NCBI GenBank assembly: GCA_964438865.1
Contig: CAYTMI010000007.1
Span: forward strand, 1-64,000
Length of the DNA: 64,000 nucleotides
DNA from: G016234445 sp964438865
GTDB lineage: Bacteria > Chloroflexota > Dehalococcoidia > Tepidiformales > Tepidiformaceae
Direction of reading: 5' to 3'
Positions 52,068 to 59,563 of the stretch are shown piece by piece; the first letter of the stretch is position 1; each line of letters starts with the position of its first letter. A program made the position numbers and the translations under genes. The notes beneath the pieces were generated by a model that saw only the letters and a program-made list of their open reading frames with translations, made no database searches and had not been told where the DNA came from.

Positions 52068-53234
52068 TTAGTGGAATGAACCGCCGAGGAGGTCTCGGGC
52101 CATGATCAGGCGCTGAACCTCGCTTGGCCCTTCGCCGATCCGGCGGATGCGGATCTCCCGGTACCAGCGTTCGAGGGGCAGGTCCTTGGTCATCCCGTAG
52201 CCGCCGTGGATCTGCATCGCCCGGTCGACGACGCGGCCGCCGGCTTCGCTGCTGACGAGCTTCGCCATCGCCGCCTCCGTGCGGAACGGTTCGCTGCGGT
52301 TCGCTTTGTCCGCGGCGGCAAGGGTCAGCCAGCGGCTTGTGCGGATGTCGATCTCGTTGTCGACGATCATCCACTGGATGGCCTGGCGGGTGGCGAGGCG
52401 GTCGCCGAAGGTCTCGCGCTGGTTGGCGTAGGCGATGGCCATCTCCTGGGCCTTCACGGCGACGCCGATGCAGCCGGCGGCGTAGGGAATGCGCTGGCGG
52501 CTGAGGCGGTCGTTGGCGATGGCGAACCCGCCGTTGACCTCACCGAGGACGTTCAGGGCGGGCACGCGCATGTCTTCGAACTGGAGCTCGGTCGCGTAGT
52601 GAGTCGACCGGAGGGTGTGGACGACGCGCCGGACGTGGAAGCCCGGGGTGCCGGAGTCGATGATGAAGCAGGTGATGCCGCCGCGGCCCTTCCTAGCATC
52701 AGTCCGGGCAAAGATGATGCCATAGTCGGCGCGGTCGGCGCCGCTGATGAAGATCTTGGCGCCGTTGATGACCCAGTCGTCGCCGTCCTTGACGGCGGTA
52801 GTCTGGATGGCGCGGGCCGGGTCGCTGCCGCCAGAGGGCTCGGTGAGGCCGAAGAAGCCGTGCTTCTCGCCGCGAAGGGTGGGGAAGAGGTAACGCTGCT
52901 TCTGGTCTTCGTTGGCTTCAAAGAGCTGGGCGAGGCCGGCGCCGCCGAAGACGCCATAGCAGGGGGCATAGAGCCCGGCGCGGTGCTGCGCCATCTCGAT
53001 CGCCATGAGGGTGCGGGTGACGATGTCGATGTCAGGGCCGTCGTATTCCGGCGGGATGTCGAGCCCGTAGAAGCCCATCTGCTTCGTCATCGCGACAAGG
53101 CGGGCGTGGTCGCCTGGGTCGAGTTCGCTGGCGTCAGGGTCGAGGTCGGCTTCGAGGGGCACGATCTCGTCGCGGACGAAGCGGCGGGTGGTGTCGACGA
53201 TGAGACGCTGCTCTTCGGAGAGTTCGAGATCCAC
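52068..53234 (-). CDS. Acyl-CoA dehydrogenase
   Basis: A 388-residue FAD enzyme starting at GTG with GGAGG upstream. It has the three-domain ACAD layout: EEQRLIVDTTRRFVRDEI at the N-terminus, GLTEPSGGSDPARAIQTTA (FAD site) in the middle, and DRAMQIHGGYGMTKDLPLERWYREIR at the C-terminus. The catalytic Glu position fits this last segment or the Glu near 240. It is the last gene of a short operon with enoyl-CoA hydratase and a fused CoA-transferase. Substrate unknown. Confidence 0.93.
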   Translation of the reverse strand: MDLELSEEQRLIVDTTRRFVRDEIVPLEADLDPDASELDPGDHARLVAMTKQMGFYGLDIPPEYDGPDIDIVTRTLMAIEMAQHRAGLYAPCYGVFGGAGLAQLFEANEDQKQRYLFPTLRGEKHGFFGLTEPSGGSDPARAIQTTAVKDGDDWVINGAKIFISGADRADYGIIFARTDARKGRGGITCFIIDSGTPGFHVRRVVHTLRSTHYATELQFEDMRVPALNVLGEVNGGFAIANDRLSRQRIPYAAGCIGVAVKAQEMAIAYANQRETFGDRLATRQAIQWMIVDNEIDIRTSRWLTLAAADKANRSEPFRTEAAMAKLVSSEAGGRVVDRAMQIHGGYGMTKDLPLERWYREIRIRRIGEGPSEVQRLIMARDLLGGSFH

Positions 53235-53252
53235 GTGGTTCCTCCGGGGGGA

Positions 53253-53591
53253 TTAGCCGGGGCTGAGCCGGCCAAGCGGCGGCACGGGCTCGAGGCGGTT
53301 GAGTTCGGGCAGGGCGCCGTGGCGGGCGGCATGGGCCATGAGCAACTCGCGGTGGCGGGAGATGTAGGCGGTGTTCACTTCGACGCGGAACTGCGTCTTG
53401 CGCCCGGCGGGGTCGCCGAGGTGCCCTTCGAGTTCGCTCCGGAGGCCGAAGAGCGAGCGTCCGCCGGCGTAGCCTATATAGAGGACGTTGCCGAAGGCGT
53501 CGCCGATTTCGTAGACGCCAAGGTAGCCGCGGACGGCGGCGAGGCCCGCAGGAGTGAGCTCGCGCCAGGGCTTGGTCAGTTCGATTGCCAT
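53253..53591 (-). CDS. Small GIY-YIG-like protein
   Basis: A 112-residue protein. GVYEIGDAFGNVLYIGYAGG resembles the GIY-YIG strand pair (GVY and YIG), followed by an Arg-rich helix RSLFGLRSELEGHL. A downstream Glu/Asn may complete the site. This pattern matches a small family of GIY-YIG-like (DUF7508-type) proteins; nuclease activity is unproven. It has TAGACT 7 bases before the ATG, so it has its own leaderless start inside an acyl-CoA operon. Confidence 0.6.
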   Translation of the reverse strand: MAIELTKPWRELTPAGLAAVRGYLGVYEIGDAFGNVLYIGYAGGRSLFGLRSELEGHLGDPAGRKTQFRVEVNTAYISRHRELLMAHAARHGALPELNRLEPVPPLGRLSPG

Positions 53592-53598
53592 CGCGGGG

Positions 53599-53604
53599 AG
53601 TCTA
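53599..53604 (-). promoter_or_regulatory. Predicted leaderless -10 box (GIY-YIG-like gene)
   Basis: The minus strand reads TAGACT ending 7 bases before the ATG at 53591, in the short gap after the enoyl-CoA hydratase stop. No Shine-Dalgarno. Confidence 0.45.
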
Positions 53605-53621
53605 CGCGATCCGGGGCATGG

Positions 53622-54383
53622 CTACTTGCCTTCGAAGCGCGCCGGGCGCTTTTCGAGGCGGGCGGCCATGCCTTCGCGGGCATCGTTGCTGCGGCGGGCA
53701 GCTTCGACGAGGGCGTCGACGTCTTCGTGGGCGATGCCGTCGCGGAAGGCCATTTCGCGGACGAGGAGCGCCTTCATCGCCCGGAGCGAAATGGGCGCGT
53801 TCGCGGCGAGCCGGTCGATGACCAGCGCGGCTTCTTCTTCGAGGCGTCCCGGCTCGGCGACGCGCGAGATGACGCCGAGGGCGTGCATGCGCTCGGCCGG
53901 GATGGGGTCGCCCAGGAGCAGGATTTCGCGTGAGGCCACCGGCCCGGCGACCTCCAGCAGCTTTTTCGCGAGGAACCAGGTTGGGGCCAGGCCAATCTGG
54001 GCGAGCGACATGCCGAAGCGGGCGGCGGTGGAGGCGATAACGATGTCGCAGTGGAGGGCGAGTTCGTTCCCACCGGCGATCGCGTCGCCCTGGACGACCG
54101 CCACCACCGGCAGGGGGTAGTGCTCGATCGCTTCGAGGACAGCTTCGATCGGGCTGGCCCCGGGTGAATCAAGGGTGTCGGCACGTTCGCGGAGGTCGAG
54201 GCCGGCGCAGAAGACCGGGCCGTTCGCGCGGATGACGGCGACGCGCTCGGTGGCGGGCGGCTGTTCGCGGAAGGCGGCGTGGAGGCCGGAAAGCAGGTCC
54301 GCATTCATCGCGTTGCGCTTTTCCGGGCGATTGAGGGTGACGGTCTTGACCGGCCCGTTGGATTCGACGATGACGACGCTCAT
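53622..54383 (-). CDS. Enoyl-CoA hydratase/isomerase family protein
   Basis: A 253-residue crotonase-fold protein with GPVFCAGLDLRERAD, VVQGDAIAGGNELALHCDIV (oxyanion loop) and FGMSLAQIGLAPTW. It lies 12 bases after the fused CoA-transferase gene, with AGGAGG before the ATG. Its substrate is probably that of the neighbouring acyl-CoA enzymes. Confidence 0.9.
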   Translation of the reverse strand: MSVVIVESNGPVKTVTLNRPEKRNAMNADLLSGLHAAFREQPPATERVAVIRANGPVFCAGLDLRERADTLDSPGASPIEAVLEAIEHYPLPVVAVVQGDAIAGGNELALHCDIVIASTAARFGMSLAQIGLAPTWFLAKKLLEVAGPVASREILLLGDPIPAERMHALGVISRVAEPGRLEEEAALVIDRLAANAPISLRAMKALLVREMAFRDGIAHEDVDALVEAARRSNDAREGMAARLEKRPARFEGK

Positions 54384-54395
54384 GTTCTCCTCCTG

Positions 54396-56816
54396 TCAGT
54401 GACTGCCCGAAGGCACTTCGGCGACGATGCCCGCGGCGAGCAGGCGGTGGTATTCGGCCTCGGTCCTGGCGAGGAGGCCCTCGATGACGTAGCGGTTCGC
54501 CTCCCCGAAGGCGGGACCCGGCCGTGCGACCGGCGCGGGGGTGGCGCTGAGCGTGAAGGCGACACGCGGGTAGGGCGTTGGCCCGACGCCGGGCGTTTCG
54601 ACGTATTCGAAGCCGTGGCGGGCGGTCACATGCGGGTCGCGAAGGACTTCGGCGACATCGAGCACGGCGGCAGCGGGGACTCCGGCCTCCTGGAGGACGG
54701 ACTGGGCCTCGTAGTGGTCGCGGGCGCGGGTCCATGCTTCGATCGGCTCGTGGAGGAGGGTGCGGTTGGCGTGACGCCCGGGCGGGCGGGCGAACCGGGG
54801 GTCGGAGGCGAGGGGCGGCTGGCCGATGACGCCGCAGAGCGCCTGCCACTGGGCGTCGTCCTCGACGGCGATGGCCACCCAGCTATCGTCGCCGCGGCAG
54901 GGGAAGACGCCGTGGGGGGCCATCCACGGGTGGTCGTTGCCGGTCCGCATCCGTTCGCGGCCGTTCATGGCGAAATCGATGCAGGCGTCGCCGACCACCT
55001 GGAATTCGCCTTCGATCATGGCGAGTTCAACGTGCTGGCCGATGCCGGTGCGGCGGCAGTGGCGGATGGCCGCAAGGGTGGCGAAGGCCGCGTGGACACC
55101 GGCGTTCTGGTCGCAGAAGAAGTTGCCCGGCTTCATCGGCGGGCCGTCGGGATAGCCGGTCAGGTGCGAGAGGCCGCTCATGGCGTCGACCCCGGGGCCG
55201 TAGGAGATGCGGTCACGGAAGGGGCCATCGAGCCCGAAGGCGGGCATCGAGACGAGGATGATGTCGTCGCGGGCCTCGCGGAGCTGGTCGTAGCCGAGGC
55301 CGAGGTTACCCATGACCCGCGGCGAGAAGTTCTGGACGACGGCGTCGGCGGTGGCGGCGAGTTCGAGGAAGAGGGCACGCCCGCCCGGCTTCGCGACGTC
55401 GAGGACGACGCTCCGTTTGCCACGGTTCAGCTCGTTCAGGAGCATGATCCGGTCGTAGCTGCGGTCGTCCGCGCCGTCCTTTCGGGGGGCGGTGCCGGCT
55501 GCGTGGAAGGGCCGCCCGTTCGGGGCTTCGACCTTGATGACCTCGGCGCCGAGGTCGGAAAGGATGAAGGTCGCGATCGGCCCGGCGACGGCGTTGGTGA
55601 AGTCGACGATGCGGATGCCTGCGAGCGGCTTCGCGGACGTGAAGAGCGGCGGCATGCCCGGGTCGCGCTCGACGGGCGCCTCGCCGCTGAGCCACTTTTC
55701 GGTGTGCGCACCGAGGGTAGGCGCCGGCCTCGTCTCCCACGGGGTGGCCGAAAAGCGAATCGGGGCGTCAGGCTGGAGCACAGGCCCGGCCCCGGGATGG
55801 TCGACGGTGACGAAGCTGCCGCGCTGGAGATGATGGGGTTCGGCCATCACCTCGCCGGGTTCGCGGACCTCAGTGAAGGGCAGGCGCAACGTCTGGGCCT
55901 CGGCGACGATCTCGGCCCGGGTACGGGTGGCAAGCCAGGGGTCCATGATCGCGTCGATCTCGTCGGCGTGGCCCATCATCGATTCGAGGAGGTCGGGCGC
56001 GAGGAGCCTCGGGTGGGGGATCAGGGCGGCGAGCAGGTCGAGGTGGCGGTTGTTCGAATGGCAGTGGACGAAGCCATCGAGACAGGGGCGAATGGTCGAC
56101 GGGTAAGAGTGGCGCGCGGGGAAGCCGAGGAGACGGGTGCCGTTTCGTTTCGCCACCTGGCCGAAGAAGTGAGCGTTCTGTTCGACGCCACCGATGAGGA
56201 AGGTGCCGGCTTCGGTGACGGAGACGTCGACCACCTGGCCGCGGCCGGTCGATTCGCGGGCGAAGAGGGCCGTGAGCGCACCGAGGGCAGCATGGGCGCC
56301 GGCCTGGTAGTGGATGAGTTCGCCATAGGCCTTGAGCGGCTCACGTTCGGGCGAGCCGGTGAGCATCATGTAGCCGCTGGCGGCATAGGCGACGAGTTCG
56401 CTGCCGCGGTAGCTGGCGTAAGGCCCGGTGAGCCCAAAGGGGGTGATCGAAACGACGACGAGGCGGGGGTTCGCCCGCAGCAGTTCCGCGAAGTCGATGC
56501 CGGATGCGCGCAGGGCAGCGGGGTCGAGCGCGGAGACGAGCACGTCGGCATTCGTCACGAGCCGGGCAACGGCCGCGGCGAGGGGGAGCGCGCCGGGGAC
56601 GACGCTCTCCTTGCCGGTGTTGAGGTGGAGGAAGAGACCGCTGCGTTCCGGGTGAGCGAGGTCACCGGGAAAGGGACCTTCGCGGCGGGTGCGGTCCCCC
56701 GCGGGCGGCTCGACCTTGACGACGCTGGCGCCGAGGCCCGCGAAGAGCTTGCCGCAGTACGGCCCCGCCACGCCTTCACCGACCTCAACGACCCGGAATC
56801 CTTCGAGCGGGCCCAT
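54396..56816 (-). CDS. Fused two-domain type III CoA-transferase, first half catalytically degenerate
   Basis: An 806-residue protein made of two CaiB/BaiF units: about 1-390 (MGPLEGFRVVEVGEGVAG) and 405-806 (KPLAGIRIVDFTNAVAG). In the second half the catalytic Asp is present in NFFCDQNAG, 21 residues before TGIGQHVEL. In the first half the same position, relative to STGRGQVVDV, holds His169 (ELIHYQAG). FRC-type enzymes need Asp169 there. The first half is probably structural or ligand-binding. First gene of an operon with an enoyl-CoA hydratase and an acyl-CoA dehydrogenase. Confidence 0.85.
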   Translation of the reverse strand: MGPLEGFRVVEVGEGVAGPYCGKLFAGLGASVVKVEPPAGDRTRREGPFPGDLAHPERSGLFLHLNTGKESVVPGALPLAAAVARLVTNADVLVSALDPAALRASGIDFAELLRANPRLVVVSITPFGLTGPYASYRGSELVAYAASGYMMLTGSPEREPLKAYGELIHYQAGAHAALGALTALFARESTGRGQVVDVSVTEAGTFLIGGVEQNAHFFGQVAKRNGTRLLGFPARHSYPSTIRPCLDGFVHCHSNNRHLDLLAALIPHPRLLAPDLLESMMGHADEIDAIMDPWLATRTRAEIVAEAQTLRLPFTEVREPGEVMAEPHHLQRGSFVTVDHPGAGPVLQPDAPIRFSATPWETRPAPTLGAHTEKWLSGEAPVERDPGMPPLFTSAKPLAGIRIVDFTNAVAGPIATFILSDLGAEVIKVEAPNGRPFHAAGTAPRKDGADDRSYDRIMLLNELNRGKRSVVLDVAKPGGRALFLELAATADAVVQNFSPRVMGNLGLGYDQLREARDDIILVSMPAFGLDGPFRDRISYGPGVDAMSGLSHLTGYPDGPPMKPGNFFCDQNAGVHAAFATLAAIRHCRRTGIGQHVELAMIEGEFQVVGDACIDFAMNGRERMRTGNDHPWMAPHGVFPCRGDDSWVAIAVEDDAQWQALCGVIGQPPLASDPRFARPPGRHANRTLLHEPIEAWTRARDHYEAQSVLQEAGVPAAAVLDVAEVLRDPHVTARHGFEYVETPGVGPTPYPRVAFTLSATPAPVARPGPAFGEANRYVIEGLLARTEAEYHRLLAAGIVAEVPSGSH

Positions 56817-56933
56817 CCGTCCTCCCCTCCCGGCTGCCTTCCCGGGGCATACGGATTCTAGGGGGAGACGCGGGGGAGCGTCAGGTGTCGGGGTGCAGGT
56901 CGTTGTTACTTGACGTGGTGTCGGCGGCCCCCG

Positions 56934-59117
56934 CTACCGGGCCACCCAGATGTGGGCGATGTAGGCGCCGGCCACGCCGCTATCGCCGCCGATGACCTTG
57001 CCCTCCTTGTCATAGAAGACGTGGCTGTATTCCCACTCAATGCGCACGTCGCCGCTCTGGCTGACCCCGGCTTCGACCACGACACTGATGGAGTCCGAAC
57101 TCCCCTCCTCGCTGTTCCCGCCGCGGACGTAGACGAGGCGCTGGCCAGAGAGGGTGGTCTTGACTTTGACGGCGTCCGGGAAGTCGCCCGGCGTCAGCCC
57201 GGTCTCCCAGGTGGTCCCCTTGAAGAAGTCGGCGGCAGCGTTGAGGTCGATGACGACCAATCCCTGGGCGACAACCTGGATCTGGAGCACATTGGCCACG
57301 ACCTTCGCCACCACACCGGCGCCGCCCTCCGGGGTGACGGACCCAGAGACCTCCACGGTGAAGGGGTTCGAAACCCGGTAGTTGGGCCCCGGGTCGAACG
57401 GTGGCCTGAGGTCGCCGTAAATCGTCCCGCTGACTGGGAACGTCCCGGCGACTGCCACGACCTTCTTGTCCGAGACGATCGGCTCCCGGTCCCCAAACGC
57501 GGCGCGCGCGACGATGATGTGGAGACCCGCTTCGAGCCTGGTCGTGGCAGTGAAGGTGCGCCCCGAGCCCATCTGCGCGGGGACGTTGGCGCCGTCAACC
57601 TGGAAGCTGACGTTCACAGGGTTCGGCCCGGGGCCGAGCGTCCCCGTGAGGTCGAAGTCGCCGGCCTTGCTCGTGTCGCCGTCCACATCGACGGTGATCC
57701 TGGCGGGATACCAGCCTTCAACCTGGGGCCCGGACTCGGTGTACTCTCCGGGGCCGTTCACGACGGACCAGACCATTGAGCCCAGTTCGAAGGCCGCGTA
57801 GCCGGCGCTCACGGCGAAGAAGGCGCGGTTTCCCACCCACTTCGCCAGCATCGGCACCCAGGCGTCCTTGATGTTCTGTTGTTCGGCGATAAGGACGAAC
57901 GTGATCATGAACTTGATCGCCTCGTACCCGGTGGTGGAGGCGAACCGCCAGACTCGCTCGCCAGCGGCAGTCCACGACAGCCCTCCCTCGGGCGCGGTGG
58001 CGAAGACGAACTCCTTGACCCCGGCGAGGATGAAGGCGCCGCTGCTCAGGAAGAGCCGGTAGTTCGCCTCCAGCTTCCCCGGGCTCGATGCGCCGATCCC
58101 TATCGCGTGCGTCGCGAGGGAGTAGAGGAAGTCGAACGCCGTCAGGTCCTTCATCATGTCGAATTCGAACCCAAGGTTGCCGTCGCCGAGGGGTACCGTG
58201 CGTTCGACGCCAGCGGTTGGGGGCCAGGTCCAGGTGAACGAGGTCGGCTTGCGGCGCCAGAGGAAAATGGGGGACTCGTCGGTCCCGCCGAAGGGCTTTC
58301 CGTCGAGAGTGACCTTGACGCCGTAGTAGGCGAAGGAGCCGTTGAAGAGCTTCACGTCATCGGTCTTGTTGTCTGCGTCGTCGTTGACGTGGACGTAGGT
58401 GGCCGGGTCCGTCTCGTCGTCGTCCGCGGTCGCCCACGCTGTGGAAGCGGCTGCCGCGACCGCCGCGGAGACCGGCTGGACGACGTTCATTACGTCGCTC
58501 GAAATGGCGACTCCCTGCTCGTAGAGTTCCGGGTGGGTCTCCCGGTTCAGGGGGTCGGTGGGGTTGGCGTCGATGGCCGAGGCGACCGCGGCTTCAAGGG
58601 CGGCCATCCCGGCGTGCTGGCGGACGAGGTTCGCCGCCGTGGCCCGGGTGTCGTCCGGGAGGCCGAGGATCGCCTGGTCGAAGAATGCGAGTGCGAACGC
58701 CGTCGAGGCAACGTTGAAGTCGATGACGGGCATCCCGGTGCCCATGTAGACCCCGGCCAGGACGGGTTTGCCCAGCGTATTCGTGGCGAACTGGAGCGTC
58801 GGCCGCCCGGCCGTGTGCACGACCTCCAATTCGTAGCGGCCCGCCGCCACCGGCGCTTCCGCTGTCGAACTGAGGACCTTGAACCCCGTCGTCGGACCCG
58901 CGGGCCAGGTGACCGCGCCTGTGGCCTGGACGTTCTGAACCGGAGGCTCGGCGTTGGGGTCAGGGTCGCCCTTCGCGAGGAGCGCGGCGTAGCCACGGGA
59001 CTCCGCGGGGACGGATGCTCCCTCCGGGCCGGTACTGCCGTTCGCGGCAGAGGCTGCGATGAACAAGATGCTGACGACGAGACCGAGCTTGACGAGCCTG
59101 TGGGCGTACATTGCCAT
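56934..59117 (-). CDS. Large secreted protein of unknown function
   Basis: A 727-residue protein with an N-terminal signal (about 1-27, LVVSILFIAASAANG). Middle regions are rich in Ala and Asp; about 430-480 holds a hydrophobic stretch (AIKFMITFVLIAEQQ). The C-terminal half is beta-rich with Ig-like strands (PNPVNVSFQVDGANVP, then GLHIIVARAAFGDREP). I recognise no family. Start may be 59117 or the ATG at 59111, which has GAGG upstream. Confidence 0.7.
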   Translation of the reverse strand: MAMYAHRLVKLGLVVSILFIAASAANGSTGPEGASVPAESRGYAALLAKGDPDPNAEPPVQNVQATGAVTWPAGPTTGFKVLSSTAEAPVAAGRYELEVVHTAGRPTLQFATNTLGKPVLAGVYMGTGMPVIDFNVASTAFALAFFDQAILGLPDDTRATAANLVRQHAGMAALEAAVASAIDANPTDPLNRETHPELYEQGVAISSDVMNVVQPVSAAVAAAASTAWATADDDETDPATYVHVNDDADNKTDDVKLFNGSFAYYGVKVTLDGKPFGGTDESPIFLWRRKPTSFTWTWPPTAGVERTVPLGDGNLGFEFDMMKDLTAFDFLYSLATHAIGIGASSPGKLEANYRLFLSSGAFILAGVKEFVFATAPEGGLSWTAAGERVWRFASTTGYEAIKFMITFVLIAEQQNIKDAWVPMLAKWVGNRAFFAVSAGYAAFELGSMVWSVVNGPGEYTESGPQVEGWYPARITVDVDGDTSKAGDFDLTGTLGPGPNPVNVSFQVDGANVPAQMGSGRTFTATTRLEAGLHIIVARAAFGDREPIVSDKKVVAVAGTFPVSGTIYGDLRPPFDPGPNYRVSNPFTVEVSGSVTPEGGAGVVAKVVANVLQIQVVAQGLVVIDLNAAADFFKGTTWETGLTPGDFPDAVKVKTTLSGQRLVYVRGGNSEEGSSDSISVVVEAGVSQSGDVRIEWEYSHVFYDKEGKVIGGDSGVAGAYIAHIWVAR

Positions 59118-59308
59118 CCTCGCGGACCTGGCTACGGAAGTACTTTGACAGGGGGCGACGACGACCGTTACGGGCAGATGGTCCGGATTTCGAGGGTCGT
59201 TCGGACACGAATAGGCCGGATGCGAAGGGGGATGACGCCGTACGCCACGGCAGTCGCCGGCCGCACGGGCAGAGCGTCTGCCAGCCAGAGCGGAGCCGGG
59301 GCTGGCGC

Positions 59309-59314
59309 TATACT
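59309..59314 (+). promoter_or_regulatory. -10 box of the tRNA-Arg promoter
   Basis: TATACT lies about 30 bases before the tRNA. No clear -35 at 17 bases. Confidence 0.5.
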
Positions 59315-59343
59315 GGGGACGCGCGGCAAGGCCGTCGCGGCGT

Positions 59344-59420
59344 GCGGCTGTAGCTCAGTGGATTAGAGCATCTGTCTTCGGAACAGAGGGTCGGGGGTTC
59401 GAATCCCTCCAGCCGTACCA
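59344..59420 (+). tRNA. tRNA-Arg (anticodon TCG), CCA encoded
   Basis: A complete cloverleaf of 77 bases. The acceptor stem GCGGCTG pairs with CAGCCGT (one G-T), the D arm is GCTC/GAGC, and the anticodon arm TCTGT/ACAGA has a loop CTTCGGA giving anticodon TCG, which reads CGA arginine codons. The T arm loop is TTCGAAT. The 3-prime CCA is encoded after discriminator A. Confidence 0.95.
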
Positions 59421-59563
59421 CATTTCTGAGTCTTCGCTTGACGATAACGTCGCGCGTCCCGCCGCTCAGCCGGCTCTGGTGACCCAACTGGAGGGCCTAC
59501 TCTCGCTGAAGTTTCAGCGCCGCAGTAAGGAGCACCGGTCGGGCGTGAGACCGAAACGCGTCG

